From Microbacterium sp. AK031 (GTDB lineage: Bacteria > Actinomycetota > Actinomycetes > Actinomycetales > Microbacteriaceae): a stretch of 64,000 nucleotides of DNA. The DNA lies in contig NZ_JANUCA010000003.1 of the NCBI RefSeq assembly GCF_024807145.1, forward strand, positions 62,001 through 126,000. Direction: 5' to 3'. The stretch's first letter is position 1. Each line of letters starts with the position of its first letter. Shown here one piece after another: positions 34,029 to 43,800 of this stretch. The position numbers were made by a program, and so were the translations under genes. A model generated the notes under the pieces. It saw only the letters and a program-made list of their open reading frames with translations. It was not told where the DNA came from and searched no databases.

Positions 34029-35207
34029 ATGGCAAGCAATCTCAACGCCGGCGGTGTCGGACAGCTCTTCCAGCTGCTGCGCGATGGTGAGCCTCGCACC
34101 AGAGCGGAACTCGCGAAGACATCGGGCCTGGCCCGGTCGACGGTGGCGGCCCGCGTGGACGAGCTCATGCGCAAGGGCCTGATCGCCCCCGTAGCGGATG
34201 CCGCCTCGACCGGCGGGCGACCGCCCTCCCAGTTCGCCCTGAACCCCACGGCGAGGGTCGTCATCGCCGCCGACATCGGCGCATCGCACACGACAGTCGC
34301 GGTGACGGATCTCGCCGGCACCATCCTCGCCGAACGCACCGGCAGGCTCGCCGTGTCGCTCGGTCCGGAGACAGTGCTGTCATGGCTCGTCGAAGCGGCG
34401 AACGAGATGATCGCCGAGACAGGGCTCACTCATGACCGCGTCGCGGCCGTCGGCGTCGGCGTTCCGGGCCCCGTCGAGCACGCCACGGGCCGCCCGGCGA
34501 AACCGCCGATCATGCCGGGGTGGGACGGATTCGACGTACCGGGCTGGGTGCAGCAGCACCTGCAGGTTCCTGTGCTCGTCGACAACGACGTCAACATCTC
34601 GGCACTCGGTGAGCGCGTTGCCGCCTGGCCGTTGACCGACCACATGATCTTCGTCAAGGTCGCCACCGGCATCGGCGCCGGGATCATCTCTGACGGACGG
34701 CTGCTTCGCGGAGCCCAGGGCATCGCAGGCGACTTCGGACATGTGCGCGTCGCGAGGGGAGCGGACGTGCCGTGCCACTGCGGGAACACCGGGTGTCTCG
34801 AGGCTCTCGCATCCGGCCCCGCGATCGCGCGGTCACTCAGCCAGCGCGGGATCGCGGCGGCCGACGGCAATGACGTCGTCGAACTGGTCAAGTCCGGCAA
34901 CCTCGAAGCGATACAGGCCGTGCGCCAGGCAGGGCGCGACCTCGGCGAGGTGCTCACGGCATCCGTTAGCCTGCTCAACCCGTCGGTGATCGCCATCGGC
35001 GGTGCGATGGCACGCGTCGGCGAGCATCTGATCGCCGGGGTCCGCGAAGTCGTCTACACGCACTCCATGCCGCTGGCGACGGAACATCTCGCGATCGTGC
35101 AATCCGTCACGGCCGGTGAGGCTGCCGTGCGCGGGGCGAGCCTGCTCGCGATCGAGCACGCGCTGAGCCCGGAGATCCTTCCCCAGAGCTTCGCGCTCGA
35201 CGACTGA
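34029..35207 (+). CDS. ROK-family transcriptional regulator
   Basis: The 392-residue protein has an N-terminal winged helix (RAELAKTSGLARSTVAARVDE near residue 30) and a C-terminal ROK kinase-like fold with ADIGASHTTVAVTD near 80, IGVGVPGPVE-type motif near 145 and the zinc-binding CHCGNTGCLEALASG near 250. It probably represses the two divergent sugar operons, with the sugar or its phosphate as inducer, by NagC/XylR analogy. The ATG at 34029 gives the standard start; an earlier start is unlikely. It ends 16 bases from purD. Confidence 0.87.
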   Translation: MASNLNAGGVGQLFQLLRDGEPRTRAELAKTSGLARSTVAARVDELMRKGLIAPVADAASTGGRPPSQFALNPTARVVIAADIGASHTTVAVTDLAGTILAERTGRLAVSLGPETVLSWLVEAANEMIAETGLTHDRVAAVGVGVPGPVEHATGRPAKPPIMPGWDGFDVPGWVQQHLQVPVLVDNDVNISALGERVAAWPLTDHMIFVKVATGIGAGIISDGRLLRGAQGIAGDFGHVRVARGADVPCHCGNTGCLEALASGPAIARSLSQRGIAAADGNDVVELVKSGNLEAIQAVRQAGRDLGEVLTASVSLLNPSVIAIGGAMARVGEHLIAGVREVVYTHSMPLATEHLAIVQSVTAGEAAVRGASLLAIEHALSPEILPQSFALDD

Positions 35208-35223
35208 GGCTGCGCCGACGCGC

Positions 35224-36516
35224 CTACTTCGCGACGCGGGCCGCGATGTCGCTGCGGAAGTGCGCACCGTCCAGGCCGATGCGGTTCATCGCGTCGTACG
35301 CCTGGGCTCGGGCCGCGGCGAAGTCGGAGCCGACAGCCACCACGTTCAACACGCGCCCGCCGGTCGCGACCAGGTCTCCGCCAGGAGCGTCCGGACCCGC
35401 CGTCGCGGCGTGGACGATCCGCACGCCGTCGACGCTCGCAGCATCCGAAAGTCCCGAGATCTGGCGTCCGGTCTGCGGTGCCTCCGGGTAGCCCTCGCTC
35501 GCGAGCACGACCGTGATCGCGACCTCATCCGAGAACTCCGGCTCCGGCTGGTCTTCGAGAGTGCCGGATGCCGCGGCGAACAGCAGTTCGGACAGCGGGG
35601 TGCGCAGGCGCGGCAGCACGACCTGCGTCTCGGGGTCGCCGAAGCGTGCGTTGAACTCGATGACCTTCACGCCCTTGTCCGTGAGGATGAGCCCGGCGTA
35701 CAGCAGCCCGATGAACGGGGTGCCCTCGGCATCCAGCTGACGGATCACCGGCAGGGCGACCTGCTCGGTCACCAGCTTCACGAACTCCTTCTCGCTTCCG
35801 AACTGCTCGTCGAGCCAGGGCAGAGGCGAGTACGCCCCCATTCCGCCGGTGTTCGGGCCTTCGTCACCGTCGTAGGCGCGCTTGAAGTCCTGCGCGGGGC
35901 TCAGCGCACGGACGGTGTCGCCGTCGGAGACGAAGAACAGCGACACCTCAGGGCCGGATAGGAACTCTTCGATCAGCACCGGCCCCTGAGGGAGATAGTG
36001 GGAGGCGTGCGCGAGGGCTTCGGCCCGGTCGGACGTGACGATGACGCCCTTGCCGGCCGCGAGCCCGTCGGCCTTCACGACGTACGGTGCGCCCAGGTCG
36101 TCGAATGCGGCCTCGACGTCGGCGACGGATGCCGCGCGCACGGCGCGTCCGGTCGGCACTGACGCCGCGTCCATCACGCGCTTCGCGAAGGCCTTCGAAC
36201 CTTCCAGCTGTGCGGCCGCCCTGCCGGGACCGAACACGGGAATGCCGCGTTCGCGCAGCGCATCCGCGACGCCGGCGACGAGAGGCGCCTCGGGGCCGAT
36301 CACGACGAGGTCGATCGAGTTCTCATTCGCGAAGTTGGTGACCGCGCCGCCGTCGAGCTGGTCGAGGCTCACGAGGGTCGCATCCTGTGCGATGCCGGCG
36401 TTGCCAGGCGCGGCGAGGATCTCATGCTGCGCACCCTCCGCCTTGAGGGACTCCGCCTTCAGGGCGAGGATGATCGCGTGCTCACGGGCACCGGAACCGA
36501 GGACGAGGATCTTCAC
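35224..36516 (-). CDS. purD: Phosphoribosylamine-glycine ligase
   Basis: PurD makes GAR from phosphoribosylamine, glycine and ATP. The 430-residue protein starts MKILVLGSGAREHAIILAL and has the ATP-grasp loop VVKADGLAAGKGVIV near 145, GPNTGGMGAYSPLPW near 220 and EFNARFGDPETQVVLPRL near 280. The GTG at 36516 has TAGTCT exactly 6 bases upstream (36523-36528), again a leaderless arrangement. It stands alone. Confidence 0.95.
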   Translation of the reverse strand: MKILVLGSGAREHAIILALKAESLKAEGAQHEILAAPGNAGIAQDATLVSLDQLDGGAVTNFANENSIDLVVIGPEAPLVAGVADALRERGIPVFGPGRAAAQLEGSKAFAKRVMDAASVPTGRAVRAASVADVEAAFDDLGAPYVVKADGLAAGKGVIVTSDRAEALAHASHYLPQGPVLIEEFLSGPEVSLFFVSDGDTVRALSPAQDFKRAYDGDEGPNTGGMGAYSPLPWLDEQFGSEKEFVKLVTEQVALPVIRQLDAEGTPFIGLLYAGLILTDKGVKVIEFNARFGDPETQVVLPRLRTPLSELLFAAASGTLEDQPEPEFSDEVAITVVLASEGYPEAPQTGRQISGLSDAASVDGVRIVHAATAGPDAPGGDLVATGGRVLNVVAVGSDFAAARAQAYDAMNRIGLDGAHFRSDIAARVAK

Positions 36517-36522
36517 CCATCC

Positions 36523-36528
36523 AGACTA
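36523..36528 (-). promoter_or_regulatory. Leaderless-type -10 box for purD
   Basis: TAGTCT on the minus strand, 6 bases before the purD GTG. Same hexamer and spacing as purM. Confidence 0.6.
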
Positions 36529-36547
36529 CCGAGCCGGTCGAGCCACG

Positions 36548-37231
36548 TCAGACGGTCACGGGACGCTCGACCGATTCATCCCACGGCACGGTCCACCCGC
36601 AGACGTCGAAGATGCGGTCGAGTACCAGCGCGGTGAACCCCCACACGATCGTGCCGTCGACGTCGAACGCGGGTCCGCTGAAGCGGAACCCGTCGCGAGT
36701 GATGACCGAGGTGAAGCGCGTCGCGGGGTCGAGCAGCTGCGCGACCGGCACCCGGAACACCTCGACGGTCTCGGCGTGATCGACCGCAGCCACCTTCGAC
36801 GGCTTCGTCCACCAGCCGAGCACCGGAGTCACCAGGTGGTTGCTGGCGGCGAGGGGAAGTTCGGGGAGCACACCGAGGATCTCGACGCCGTCCGGGTCCA
36901 GGCCGGTCTCCTCCACGGCCTCGCGCAACGCCGTGGCGACGAAGTCCGCATCGTCTGCATCGCGGCCACCGCCCGGGAACGACACCTGGCCGGGGTGCGA
37001 CGAGAGAGTGGATGCGCGTCGCTGCAGCAGCACATCGAGGTCCTTCGCGACGGCCGCGTCGACGGTCGGGGCCGGCGTGCTGTCGAGCACGCCGAACAGA
37101 ATCAGTACGGCGGACTCGCGGGCGGCGTCCGGATCGGCCAGCTGCGGCAGGATGCGCGTGCCCCAGCTCTCGGATCGTGCGGCGGCGAGCAGCTCGGCAC
37201 GGGCGCCTTCCGGATGCTGCGAGACACTCAT
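36548..37231 (-). CDS. Nudix hydrolase, CoA pyrophosphatase-like
   Basis: The 227-residue protein carries LSSHPGQVSFPGGGRDADDAD followed by ALREAVEETGL at about residues 75-105, which combines the UPF0035 CoA-pyrophosphatase motif with the Nudix box. It would cleave CoA and oxidised CoA to phosphopantetheine and 3',5'-ADP. The usual Glu of the first half of the Nudix box is Ala, as tolerated in this subfamily. The ATG at 37231 is chosen because TATGCT lies 7 bases before it. Confidence 0.83.
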   Translation of the reverse strand: MSVSQHPEGARAELLAAARSESWGTRILPQLADPDAARESAVLILFGVLDSTPAPTVDAAVAKDLDVLLQRRASTLSSHPGQVSFPGGGRDADDADFVATALREAVEETGLDPDGVEILGVLPELPLAASNHLVTPVLGWWTKPSKVAAVDHAETVEVFRVPVAQLLDPATRFTSVITRDGFRFSGPAFDVDGTIVWGFTALVLDRIFDVCGWTVPWDESVERPVTV

Positions 37232-37238
37232 CCAGACG

Positions 37239-37244
37239 AGCATA
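37239..37244 (-). promoter_or_regulatory. Leaderless-type -10 box for Nudix gene
   Basis: TATGCT on the minus strand, 7 bases before the ATG at 37231. Confidence 0.5.
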
Positions 37245-37358
37245 CGCCGCGCGCGAACCCGTGGACGCGTGTCCGCGGCGCATGGAATGACAGTTTCCGG
37301 GCCCGGAATGCGGCAAGTTCAGGTATGCGGTCCCGCCCGGCGAGTCGCGCCTCGGTCG

Positions 37359-37364
37359 TAGGCT
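37359..37364 (+). promoter_or_regulatory. Leaderless-type -10 box for sterol-carrier-like gene
   Basis: TAGGCT ends 6 bases before the ATG at 37371. Confidence 0.6.
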
Positions 37365-37370
37365 GATCGC

Positions 37371-37739
37371 ATGGCCAGGAAGATCGACGTCAGCGACGGG
37401 CGGGCGGCGTTGGATGCTGCGCGTATCGCGTCCGCGGCAGGAGCGAAGCCCGCTCGCGCCGACCTCGCGACAGCGGTGCGCTACCTGCTGCAGCTGCTCG
37501 ACGAGAAGGCGCCGGGCAACAGCGTCGAGGTGAGGGTGCCGCCGTTCGGTGCCGTGCAGGTCGTGCAGGGCCCGCGGCACACCCGCGGCACACCGCCGAA
37601 CGTCATCGAGATGGATGCCGCGACCTGGATCGACCTCGCGACCGGCGCAGAGACGTGGGCCGAGGTGGTCGCCGCAGGCCGCGTGCAGGCGTCCGGCACG
37701 CGCGCCGACCTGTCGGATCTGATGCCGCTGCGCCCCTAG
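37371..37739 (+). CDS. Sterol-carrier-like (SCP2-type) small protein
   Basis: The 122-residue soluble protein resembles the actinobacterial sterol carrier family: helix-rich start, then VRYLLQLLDEKAPGNSVEVRVPPFGAV, the central RHTRGTPPNVIEMDAATW and a final GRVQASGTRADLSDLMPLRP. Such proteins probably bind a hydrophobic ligand, but no biochemical role is established. Its promoter box 6 bases upstream fixes the ATG. It is convergent with hmuV, with 13 bases between stop codons. Confidence 0.7.
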   Translation: MARKIDVSDGRAALDAARIASAAGAKPARADLATAVRYLLQLLDEKAPGNSVEVRVPPFGAVQVVQGPRHTRGTPPNVIEMDAATWIDLATGAETWAEVVAAGRVQASGTRADLSDLMPLRP

Positions 37740-37752
37740 ACGAACGTTTCGA

Positions 37753-38544
37753 CTACCGCCTCGGAACCACCAGCGGAACGCCCGTGACCGGATGCGGGAA
37801 CACATCCACCGACTGCCCGTACACCTGCTCGATGCGCTCTGCCGTCAGGACTTCCGCCGGCATTCCCGATGCGATCACCCGTCCGTGGGCAAGCAGCGTC
37901 AGCCGGTCGGCGTGGGCGAGTGCGGCGTTGAGGTCATGCAGGACCACGGCGACGGCTGTACCGGCATCCGCGGTCGCACGCACCAGACGCATGACGTCTT
38001 CGTGGTGTTTGAGATCGAGCGACGCGGTCGGCTCGTCGAGCAGCATGATCGGCGTCGACTGCGCGAGCACTCGGGCGATGGCCACTCTCGCACGCTCGCC
38101 TCCGGACAGCGACGATACCGACCGGAGTGCGAGGCCATCGATTTCGGTGGCGACCATCGCCGCCGCGACCGCAGCGTCGTCGTCGTTCTCGAGCGTCGTG
38201 CGCGCCCACGGCGCTCTCCCCATCCGCACGACCTGTTCTGCGCTGAATGGGAAGGACACCGCGTTCTCCTGCAGCAGCACCGCCCTGGTGCGGGCGAGAT
38301 CACGGGGACGGATACCGGCGATCGCCCGCCCATCGATCTCCACAGAGCCGGCTTCTGGCGCGAGATCCCCGGCGAGCACGCTGAACAGCGTGGACTTCCC
38401 TGCGCCGTTGGGGCCGACCAGCGCATGGATCTCGCCGGGATTCACTTCGATCGAGGCGTCTTCGAGGATGGCGCGCCCTCCCGCGATCCGCCCTCCTCCC
38501 TCGACCCGGACGGTGACGTCGCTCGCCCGAAGCTGCACGCTCAC
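37753..38544 (-). CDS. hmuV: Hemin ABC transporter ATPase
   Basis: The 263-residue protein has Walker A VGPNGAGKST near residue 38, signature LSGGERARVAIARVL near 148 and Walker B IMLLDEPTASLD. The long helical segment PWARTTLENDDDAAVAAAM is typical of HmuV. It powers heme import with HmuU and HmuT. The GTG start overlaps the hmuU stop by 4 bases; the much longer upstream frame is antisense noise. It is the last gene of hmuTUV, and its symbol rests on order plus the HtaA partner across the promoter region. Iron-siderophore specificity is possible. Confidence 0.88.
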   Translation of the reverse strand: MSVQLRASDVTVRVEGGGRIAGGRAILEDASIEVNPGEIHALVGPNGAGKSTLFSVLAGDLAPEAGSVEIDGRAIAGIRPRDLARTRAVLLQENAVSFPFSAEQVVRMGRAPWARTTLENDDDAAVAAAMVATEIDGLALRSVSSLSGGERARVAIARVLAQSTPIMLLDEPTASLDLKHHEDVMRLVRATADAGTAVAVVLHDLNAALAHADRLTLLAHGRVIASGMPAEVLTAERIEQVYGQSVDVFPHPVTGVPLVVPRR

Positions 38545-39614
38545 GCCCAGCCTCCCGAACGACGGCGGGTGCGTACGAGCAACCACAGGAAGAACGGCCC
38601 GCCGACGAGCGAGGTGATCATCCCGATCGGCATGTCGGCCAACGGCACGGCGGTGCGGGCGACGAGATCGGCGAGGGCGATGAGCAGCGCACCGCCGACC
38701 GCCGAGGAGATGATGAGCGGCAGGTGTGCCGGTCCGATGATCATGCGCATGAGATGCGGGATCACGAGCCCGACGAAACCGATGATGCCCGCGAACGCGA
38801 CGGCTGCGCAGACCAGGATCGCGACGGTCACGATCACGATGATCCGCAGCAGCTCGACATGCACGCCGAGGTGCCTGGCGGTGCGCTCGCCGAGGGCGAA
38901 GAGGTCGAGCTGATGCGCCACGATCACCGCGATCACGATGCCGATGCCGGTCAGTGGCGCGACGACCGCGATGTTGGGCCACAGCGCTCCGTTCAGCGAG
39001 CCGAGTTGCCAGAAGACGATCTGCTCGCGCGTCGAGGTGGTGCCGAGGAACGTCATGAAGGCCATGCCGGCCCCGCCGATCGCGTTGATCGCGATGCCGG
39101 TGAGCAGGAGCGTGACGACCTCTGTCCGCCCGCCGGATCGGCTGATGAAATACACCGCGAACACCGCGATGAGCCCGCCGACGAACGACAGGGCAGGGGT
39201 AGTCCACATCCCGAAGGTCGACAGCCCGAACGTGAGGCTGGCCGCAGCGCCCAGGGCTGCGCCGGACGAGACTCCGACGACACTGGCATCCGCCAGCGGA
39301 TTGCCGAAGATCGCCTGCATCAGCACGCCGGCGACCGCCAGCGCAGCCCCGACGAGGATGCCGAGCACGACACGGGGGAGACGGATGTTGAAGATCACCC
39401 CCGAGTCCGAGACGTTCCCGGGGGCCCAGGCGGTGTCGATGCCAGCGCCGTGCAGCAGGACGCCGATGATCTCGGTCGGCGACAGCGAGTACTGTCCGCT
39501 CGCGAGGGACACGATACAGGTGGCCACGAGAACGGCGACGAGGCCGAGAGTGACCACGGTGAACCGTGTTCCGCGGTGCTGCTCGGGTGTGCGGGTGATG
39601 ACCTCTGCCGTCAT
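38541..39614 (-). CDS. hmuU: Hemin ABC transporter permease (FecCD family)
   Basis: The 357-residue FecCD permease has about ten helices; RLPRVVLGILVGAALAVAGV near residue 77 and GIIGFVGLVIPHLMRMIIGP near 268 are the family signatures. It forms a homodimeric heme channel. The start ATG at 39614 overlaps the hmuT stop by 4 bases (ATGA), so hmuTUV is fully coupled. Confidence 0.9.
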   Translation of the reverse strand: MTAEVITRTPEQHRGTRFTVVTLGLVAVLVATCIVSLASGQYSLSPTEIIGVLLHGAGIDTAWAPGNVSDSGVIFNIRLPRVVLGILVGAALAVAGVLMQAIFGNPLADASVVGVSSGAALGAAASLTFGLSTFGMWTTPALSFVGGLIAVFAVYFISRSGGRTEVVTLLLTGIAINAIGGAGMAFMTFLGTTSTREQIVFWQLGSLNGALWPNIAVVAPLTGIGIVIAVIVAHQLDLFALGERTARHLGVHVELLRIIVIVTVAILVCAAVAFAGIIGFVGLVIPHLMRMIIGPAHLPLIISSAVGGALLIALADLVARTAVPLADMPIGMITSLVGGPFFLWLLVRTRRRSGGWA

Positions 39615-40726
39615 TCTGCGCTCTCGCCGGAGGCGGGCGCGTAGAGCGCGCGCGCGATCGCGCGGATGATCTCCGGCGATCGTGGGCCGAAGCTGAGGAT
39701 CTCGCCATCCGCCATGTCGATTACGCGGCGGTTGACTCCGGCGGGCGTCTCGGCCACGGCCGGCACCCGTTCGATGAGCCCGTCGATGCCGCCTACGGAC
39801 TCCAGCCCATCGGTCATCATGACCAGCACGTCGGGCTGTGCGGCGACGAGCGCCTCGGCCGTCATGGGCTTGTTGCCCTCCCAACCGATCTCGCTTGCGA
39901 CATCGATGCCGCCGACCGCCTCGATGAGCGAATCGGCGCCGGAATCCTTGCCGAAGATGTAATACACGTTCGCGCTGCCGCGCACATAGAGGAACAGCAT
40001 CCGTGCGCGATCAGACTCGTCCGCCGGCACCACCTCGGCGATCTCCGCGAGAGCTGTGTCGAGGTCGGTGTCGACCTGGGCGATGAGCTCCTGACCACGG
40101 CTTTGGATGCCGAGGGCCGATGCCACTTCCTCGATGAGCTGATCGGTGTTGTCAAGGCGCAACTCGTCGGAGATCACGACGATCGGGATGCCGGCGTCGC
40201 GGAGCTGCTGGCGGACCTCTTTCGGACCGATCGTGGTGTCGGTGAGGATGACGGTCGGCGCGAGCTCGAGGATCGCCTCCGGATTGAGCGCGTGGCCGGC
40301 CTTGGTCACGACGGGCAGATCCTGCGTCCCGTCGAATGTCGTCGAGGAATCGCGACCGACGACGTCGGCGCCCAATCCGAGCGCGAAGACCGTGGCGGCG
40401 ATGGTGCCGGAGATGTCGATCGGGAGGATGCGGCTGACGTCGGTGATCTCGACGTCGCGTCGTTCGGCATCGGTGATGGTGACGGGAAGGTCGGGCGTGG
40501 TGGTGTCGGACACCGAACTGATCGCATGGCTGGGAAGGCAAGCGGTCGACCCGCCGGTCGCGGTGCGGACATCATCGACGAGCGCGAGATCGGAGAGCTG
40601 CACCGCCGCGGCGGGGCAGAGATCGGATGCTGCGCGCTCTGATCCCGCGGTGGCCGTCGGTGCCGCGCACCCCGTGAGGCCGAAGATCACAACGGCCGCG
40701 ATGAGCGGGGAGAGACGAGAGCGCAT
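39611..40726 (-). CDS. hmuT: Hemin-binding lipoprotein
   Basis: The 371-residue protein has a lipoprotein signal ending in GLTGC (Cys 20) and a FecB/BtuF-type helical-backbone binding fold with DISGTIAATVFALGLGADVVGRD near residue 105 and GLESVGGIDGLIERVPAV near 310. It binds heme at the membrane and hands it to HmuU. Candidate axial ligands (His/Tyr) cannot be fixed from sequence alone. The start codon lies directly beside iron box 1, so repression would block this operon. Confidence 0.87.
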   Translation of the reverse strand: MRSRLSPLIAAVVIFGLTGCAAPTATAGSERAASDLCPAAAVQLSDLALVDDVRTATGGSTACLPSHAISSVSDTTTPDLPVTITDAERRDVEITDVSRILPIDISGTIAATVFALGLGADVVGRDSSTTFDGTQDLPVVTKAGHALNPEAILELAPTVILTDTTIGPKEVRQQLRDAGIPIVVISDELRLDNTDQLIEEVASALGIQSRGQELIAQVDTDLDTALAEIAEVVPADESDRARMLFLYVRGSANVYYIFGKDSGADSLIEAVGGIDVASEIGWEGNKPMTAEALVAAQPDVLVMMTDGLESVGGIDGLIERVPAVAETPAGVNRRVIDMADGEILSFGPRSPEIIRAIARALYAPASGESAE

Positions 40727-40745
40727 TGAGGTTAGCCTGTCCTAA
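40727..40745. promoter_or_regulatory. DtxR/IdeR-type iron box 1
   Basis: AGGTTAGCCTGTCCTAA matches 15 of 17 bases of the core AGGTTAGCCTAACCTAA consensus. It directly abuts the hmuT start codon and lies just upstream of the htaA -35. Confidence 0.8.
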
Positions 40746-40748
40746 TTT

Positions 40749-40778
40749 TTGACGAGATGACATGGATCAGTCTATGGT
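40749..40778 (+). promoter_or_regulatory. Promoter of the HtaA-domain gene
   Basis: TTGACG at 40749-40754 and TATGGT at 40773-40778, spaced by 18 bases. Flanked by the two iron boxes. Confidence 0.6.
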
Positions 40779-40790
40779 CGGAAGCGGAGG

Positions 40791-40809
40791 TTAGCTAAGC
40801 CTAACCAAC
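40791..40809. promoter_or_regulatory. DtxR/IdeR-type iron box 2
   Basis: TTAGCTAAGCCTAACCAAC matches about 15 of 19 bases of the TTAGGTTAGCCTAACCTAA consensus. It lies just after the expected transcription start of the HtaA gene. Confidence 0.8.
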
Positions 40810-40894
40810 ATAAACCGCATCAGACCTGAAGAGGTTCTGCCGTCGCGCGCGCCCTGGTGAACAGTCGCTCGCGACCTCACGCCTGGAGGCATCC

Positions 40895-43800
40895 GTGAAT
40901 CACACCGAGTCCCGTGCGACGAACAGTCGCATCCGAACAGCGTTCGCGGCGGTGCTGGCCGTGCTGATGACCGTGTTCGGCACGCTGACCGCACCGGCAG
41001 CCTTCGCCGCCGACGGCGTGAGCGTCGTGCCGCAGGTCAGCGCGGCATCCGAGTCCGGTCTGATGATCCAGGTGAACGCCGAAGGGCTTCCCGCCGACAT
41101 CACCGGGACGTACGCGGCCCTCATCGTTCAGGGCAAAGACGAGGCGCTGAACAGCCAGGAGTACGTCGCTTTCGCGCTGCCTTTCCCCGCGGTCACGGGG
41201 GGAACGACATCTTTCGCCTTGACGGCTGCGACCCCGAAGCTGGACCGGGCGCAGACATACGAGGTGGTCATGTGGAAGCAGCACAGTGCGTTCACGCCCG
41301 AGAACGTCTACGGCCGCTCGGTCGTGTCGATCTCTGACGGGCAGTGGAACGAAGTGTTCCCGCCGGTCGAGCCGGAGACACCGGTCGAGCCGGAGACGCC
41401 CGTCGAGCCGGAGGTCCCGGCACCGGCCGTCACTGCCGGGGTCTCATCGGCATCCGTCGATGACGGTCCGGTCGTGAGCGTCGAAGGTTCCGCTTTCGCC
41501 GGTGCCTCCGGCGAGTACGTCGCGCTGATCGAGAAGGGCACCGAGGCGGATGTCACCGCCGGGGGAGGCTTCCTCGCGATGCAGTACGTTCGCGGCATCG
41601 TTGACGGCGCGTTCCAGGTGACCTTGACCGCTGCTGCGGAAGCCCTCGACCCCACCGCGTCATACGAGGTGATCGCGTGGCAGCAGCACACGATGCCGAA
41701 TGCCGACACGATCCATGCGAGAGCCGATGTCGTTATCAGCGCCGAGCAGTGGGCAGCCCTGAAGCCCGCCCCGCTGCAGCCCTCCCTCCGGGTCTTCCTC
41801 GCCGATGGCACGACTCCGGCCGCAGGTGCAGCCCTCAAAGCCGGAGACGAGATCGTCGTCAAGGGCAGCGGCTACGACCCGACCGCGAACGTCGGCGGAC
41901 GTGGCGTGCCGATCCCGTCGAACCTGCCCCAGGGCACCTACGTGGTCTTCGGCGACTTCGCCGCGAACTGGCAGCCGTCGACGGGGGCGGCGTCGAGCGC
42001 GCGATCAGTGGGCACGCAGGTGTGGGCACTGGCGGAGGGCGTGCTCGATCAGGTTCCGGCGCAGTACCAGGGTGCGATCCGTGCGCAGTGGGTCGACATC
42101 GCCGCAGACGGCACCTTCACCGCGACGCTGACGTTGAAGGATGCACCGGCCGATCCGGAGGACGGTGCATACGGCGTATACACCTACGCTGCCGGAGGTG
42201 TGAAGAATGCCACGCAAGAGCAGAGCGTGAAGCTGAACTACTCGACCAAGATCGACACGACGGTGAACGCGGTGGCGTCCGTGGACGGGACCGATCTCGT
42301 CGTCGACGTGGAGGGTCGTGGTTTCGACGGTGAACCCGGCGTGTACGCGGCGCTGATCGAGGAGGGCACGGAGGCGGATGTCACCGCCGGCGGCGGCTTC
42401 CTCGCGATGCAGTACGTGCGAAACATCACCGACGGCGCGTTCGCGACAGCTCTCACTGCACCCGGCGGCACGCTCGATCAGACGAAGTCCTATGAGGTCA
42501 TCGTCTGGAAGCAGCACACGATGCCGAACGCCGACACCATCCGCGCGCGCGGTGGAGTGACGATCACAGCCGAGCAATGGAAGCTGCTCACGCCCGAGAC
42601 GCCCAAGCCGCCGAAGCCGACGCCGAAGCCGACGACGCCCCCGACGACGCCCCCCACGACTCCGACCACACCGCAGCAGCCCGTCGCCGGCGGTTCGCTG
42701 CGCTGGGCGATCTCCTCGTCGTTCGTGAATTACATCACCGGACCCATCGCCCAGGGCGAGATCAGAGTCACCGGCGGTGCGACGCGCTCTGGCAGTCAGT
42801 TCCAGTTCGGACAGGCCGCCGGCAGCACGTACAACCCTGCAACCGGACTCGGCGCCGTCAGTTACACAGGTTCCGTGCGATTCACCGGTCACCACGGCGT
42901 GCTCAACGTGACGATCTCCAACCCCCGGGTCGAGATCACCTCGACAGCCGCGGCGACTCTCCATGTCACCCATGACGGCACGCGCGTGCCCTTCGCGACG
43001 ATCGATCTCGCCTCCGGTTCGAAGACGACCGCCGGTGGTGCGACGACGTTCACCGCCGCGCCCGTATCCCTGACCGCTGCCGGACAGAACCAGGTGCTCG
43101 GCGGCTACAGCACGACCCTGAACCCTGTGACGTTCACGATCGGCACACCGGCCGCGGCGCCCAACGGCACGGTCGGCACGGTGGCAACGGCATCCGTCCA
43201 GCAGAAGTCGCAACTGCCGACCACGGCGCCGGCGACGGACGGGATCGAGATCGACGAGCAGAGCCTCAAAGCGCTGGAGTCCGGAGCGTCCGCGACCGTA
43301 TCCGCGTCCGGCTTCCAGCCGAATGAGCAGGACATCAAGGTCGTCGTGTATTCGACGCCGGTGCTGCTCGACACGGTCACGGCCGACGCGAACGGCCTGG
43401 CGACGTGGACGGGTGCGCTGCCCGCCACTCTCGAGGCCGGCGCGCACACCCTGACCTTCCAGGGCTCGGTCGACCGCGGGCTCGCCTTCACGCTCAACCG
43501 CACGACCGCGGCGATCGGCGTCTGCACGGTCGAGGGAGCAACGCTCCAGTGGGGGTATAAGGAGAGCTTCCGCAACTACATCGAGGGCATCGCGCACGGC
43601 GGCTGGAACCTCACCGGTGTCGTGTACGAGTTTCCCGAGTTCGTCTGGTCCGCGGGAACCGGTTCGTTCGACTCCGACGCCGGAAGCGGCCTCGTCGACT
43701 TCGGCGGCACCATCGCGTTCCATGGGCACGACGGTGCGCTCGAGACGAAGCTGAACAACGCGCGCGTCGAACTGGCCGGAGACAAGGGATACATCCTCTT

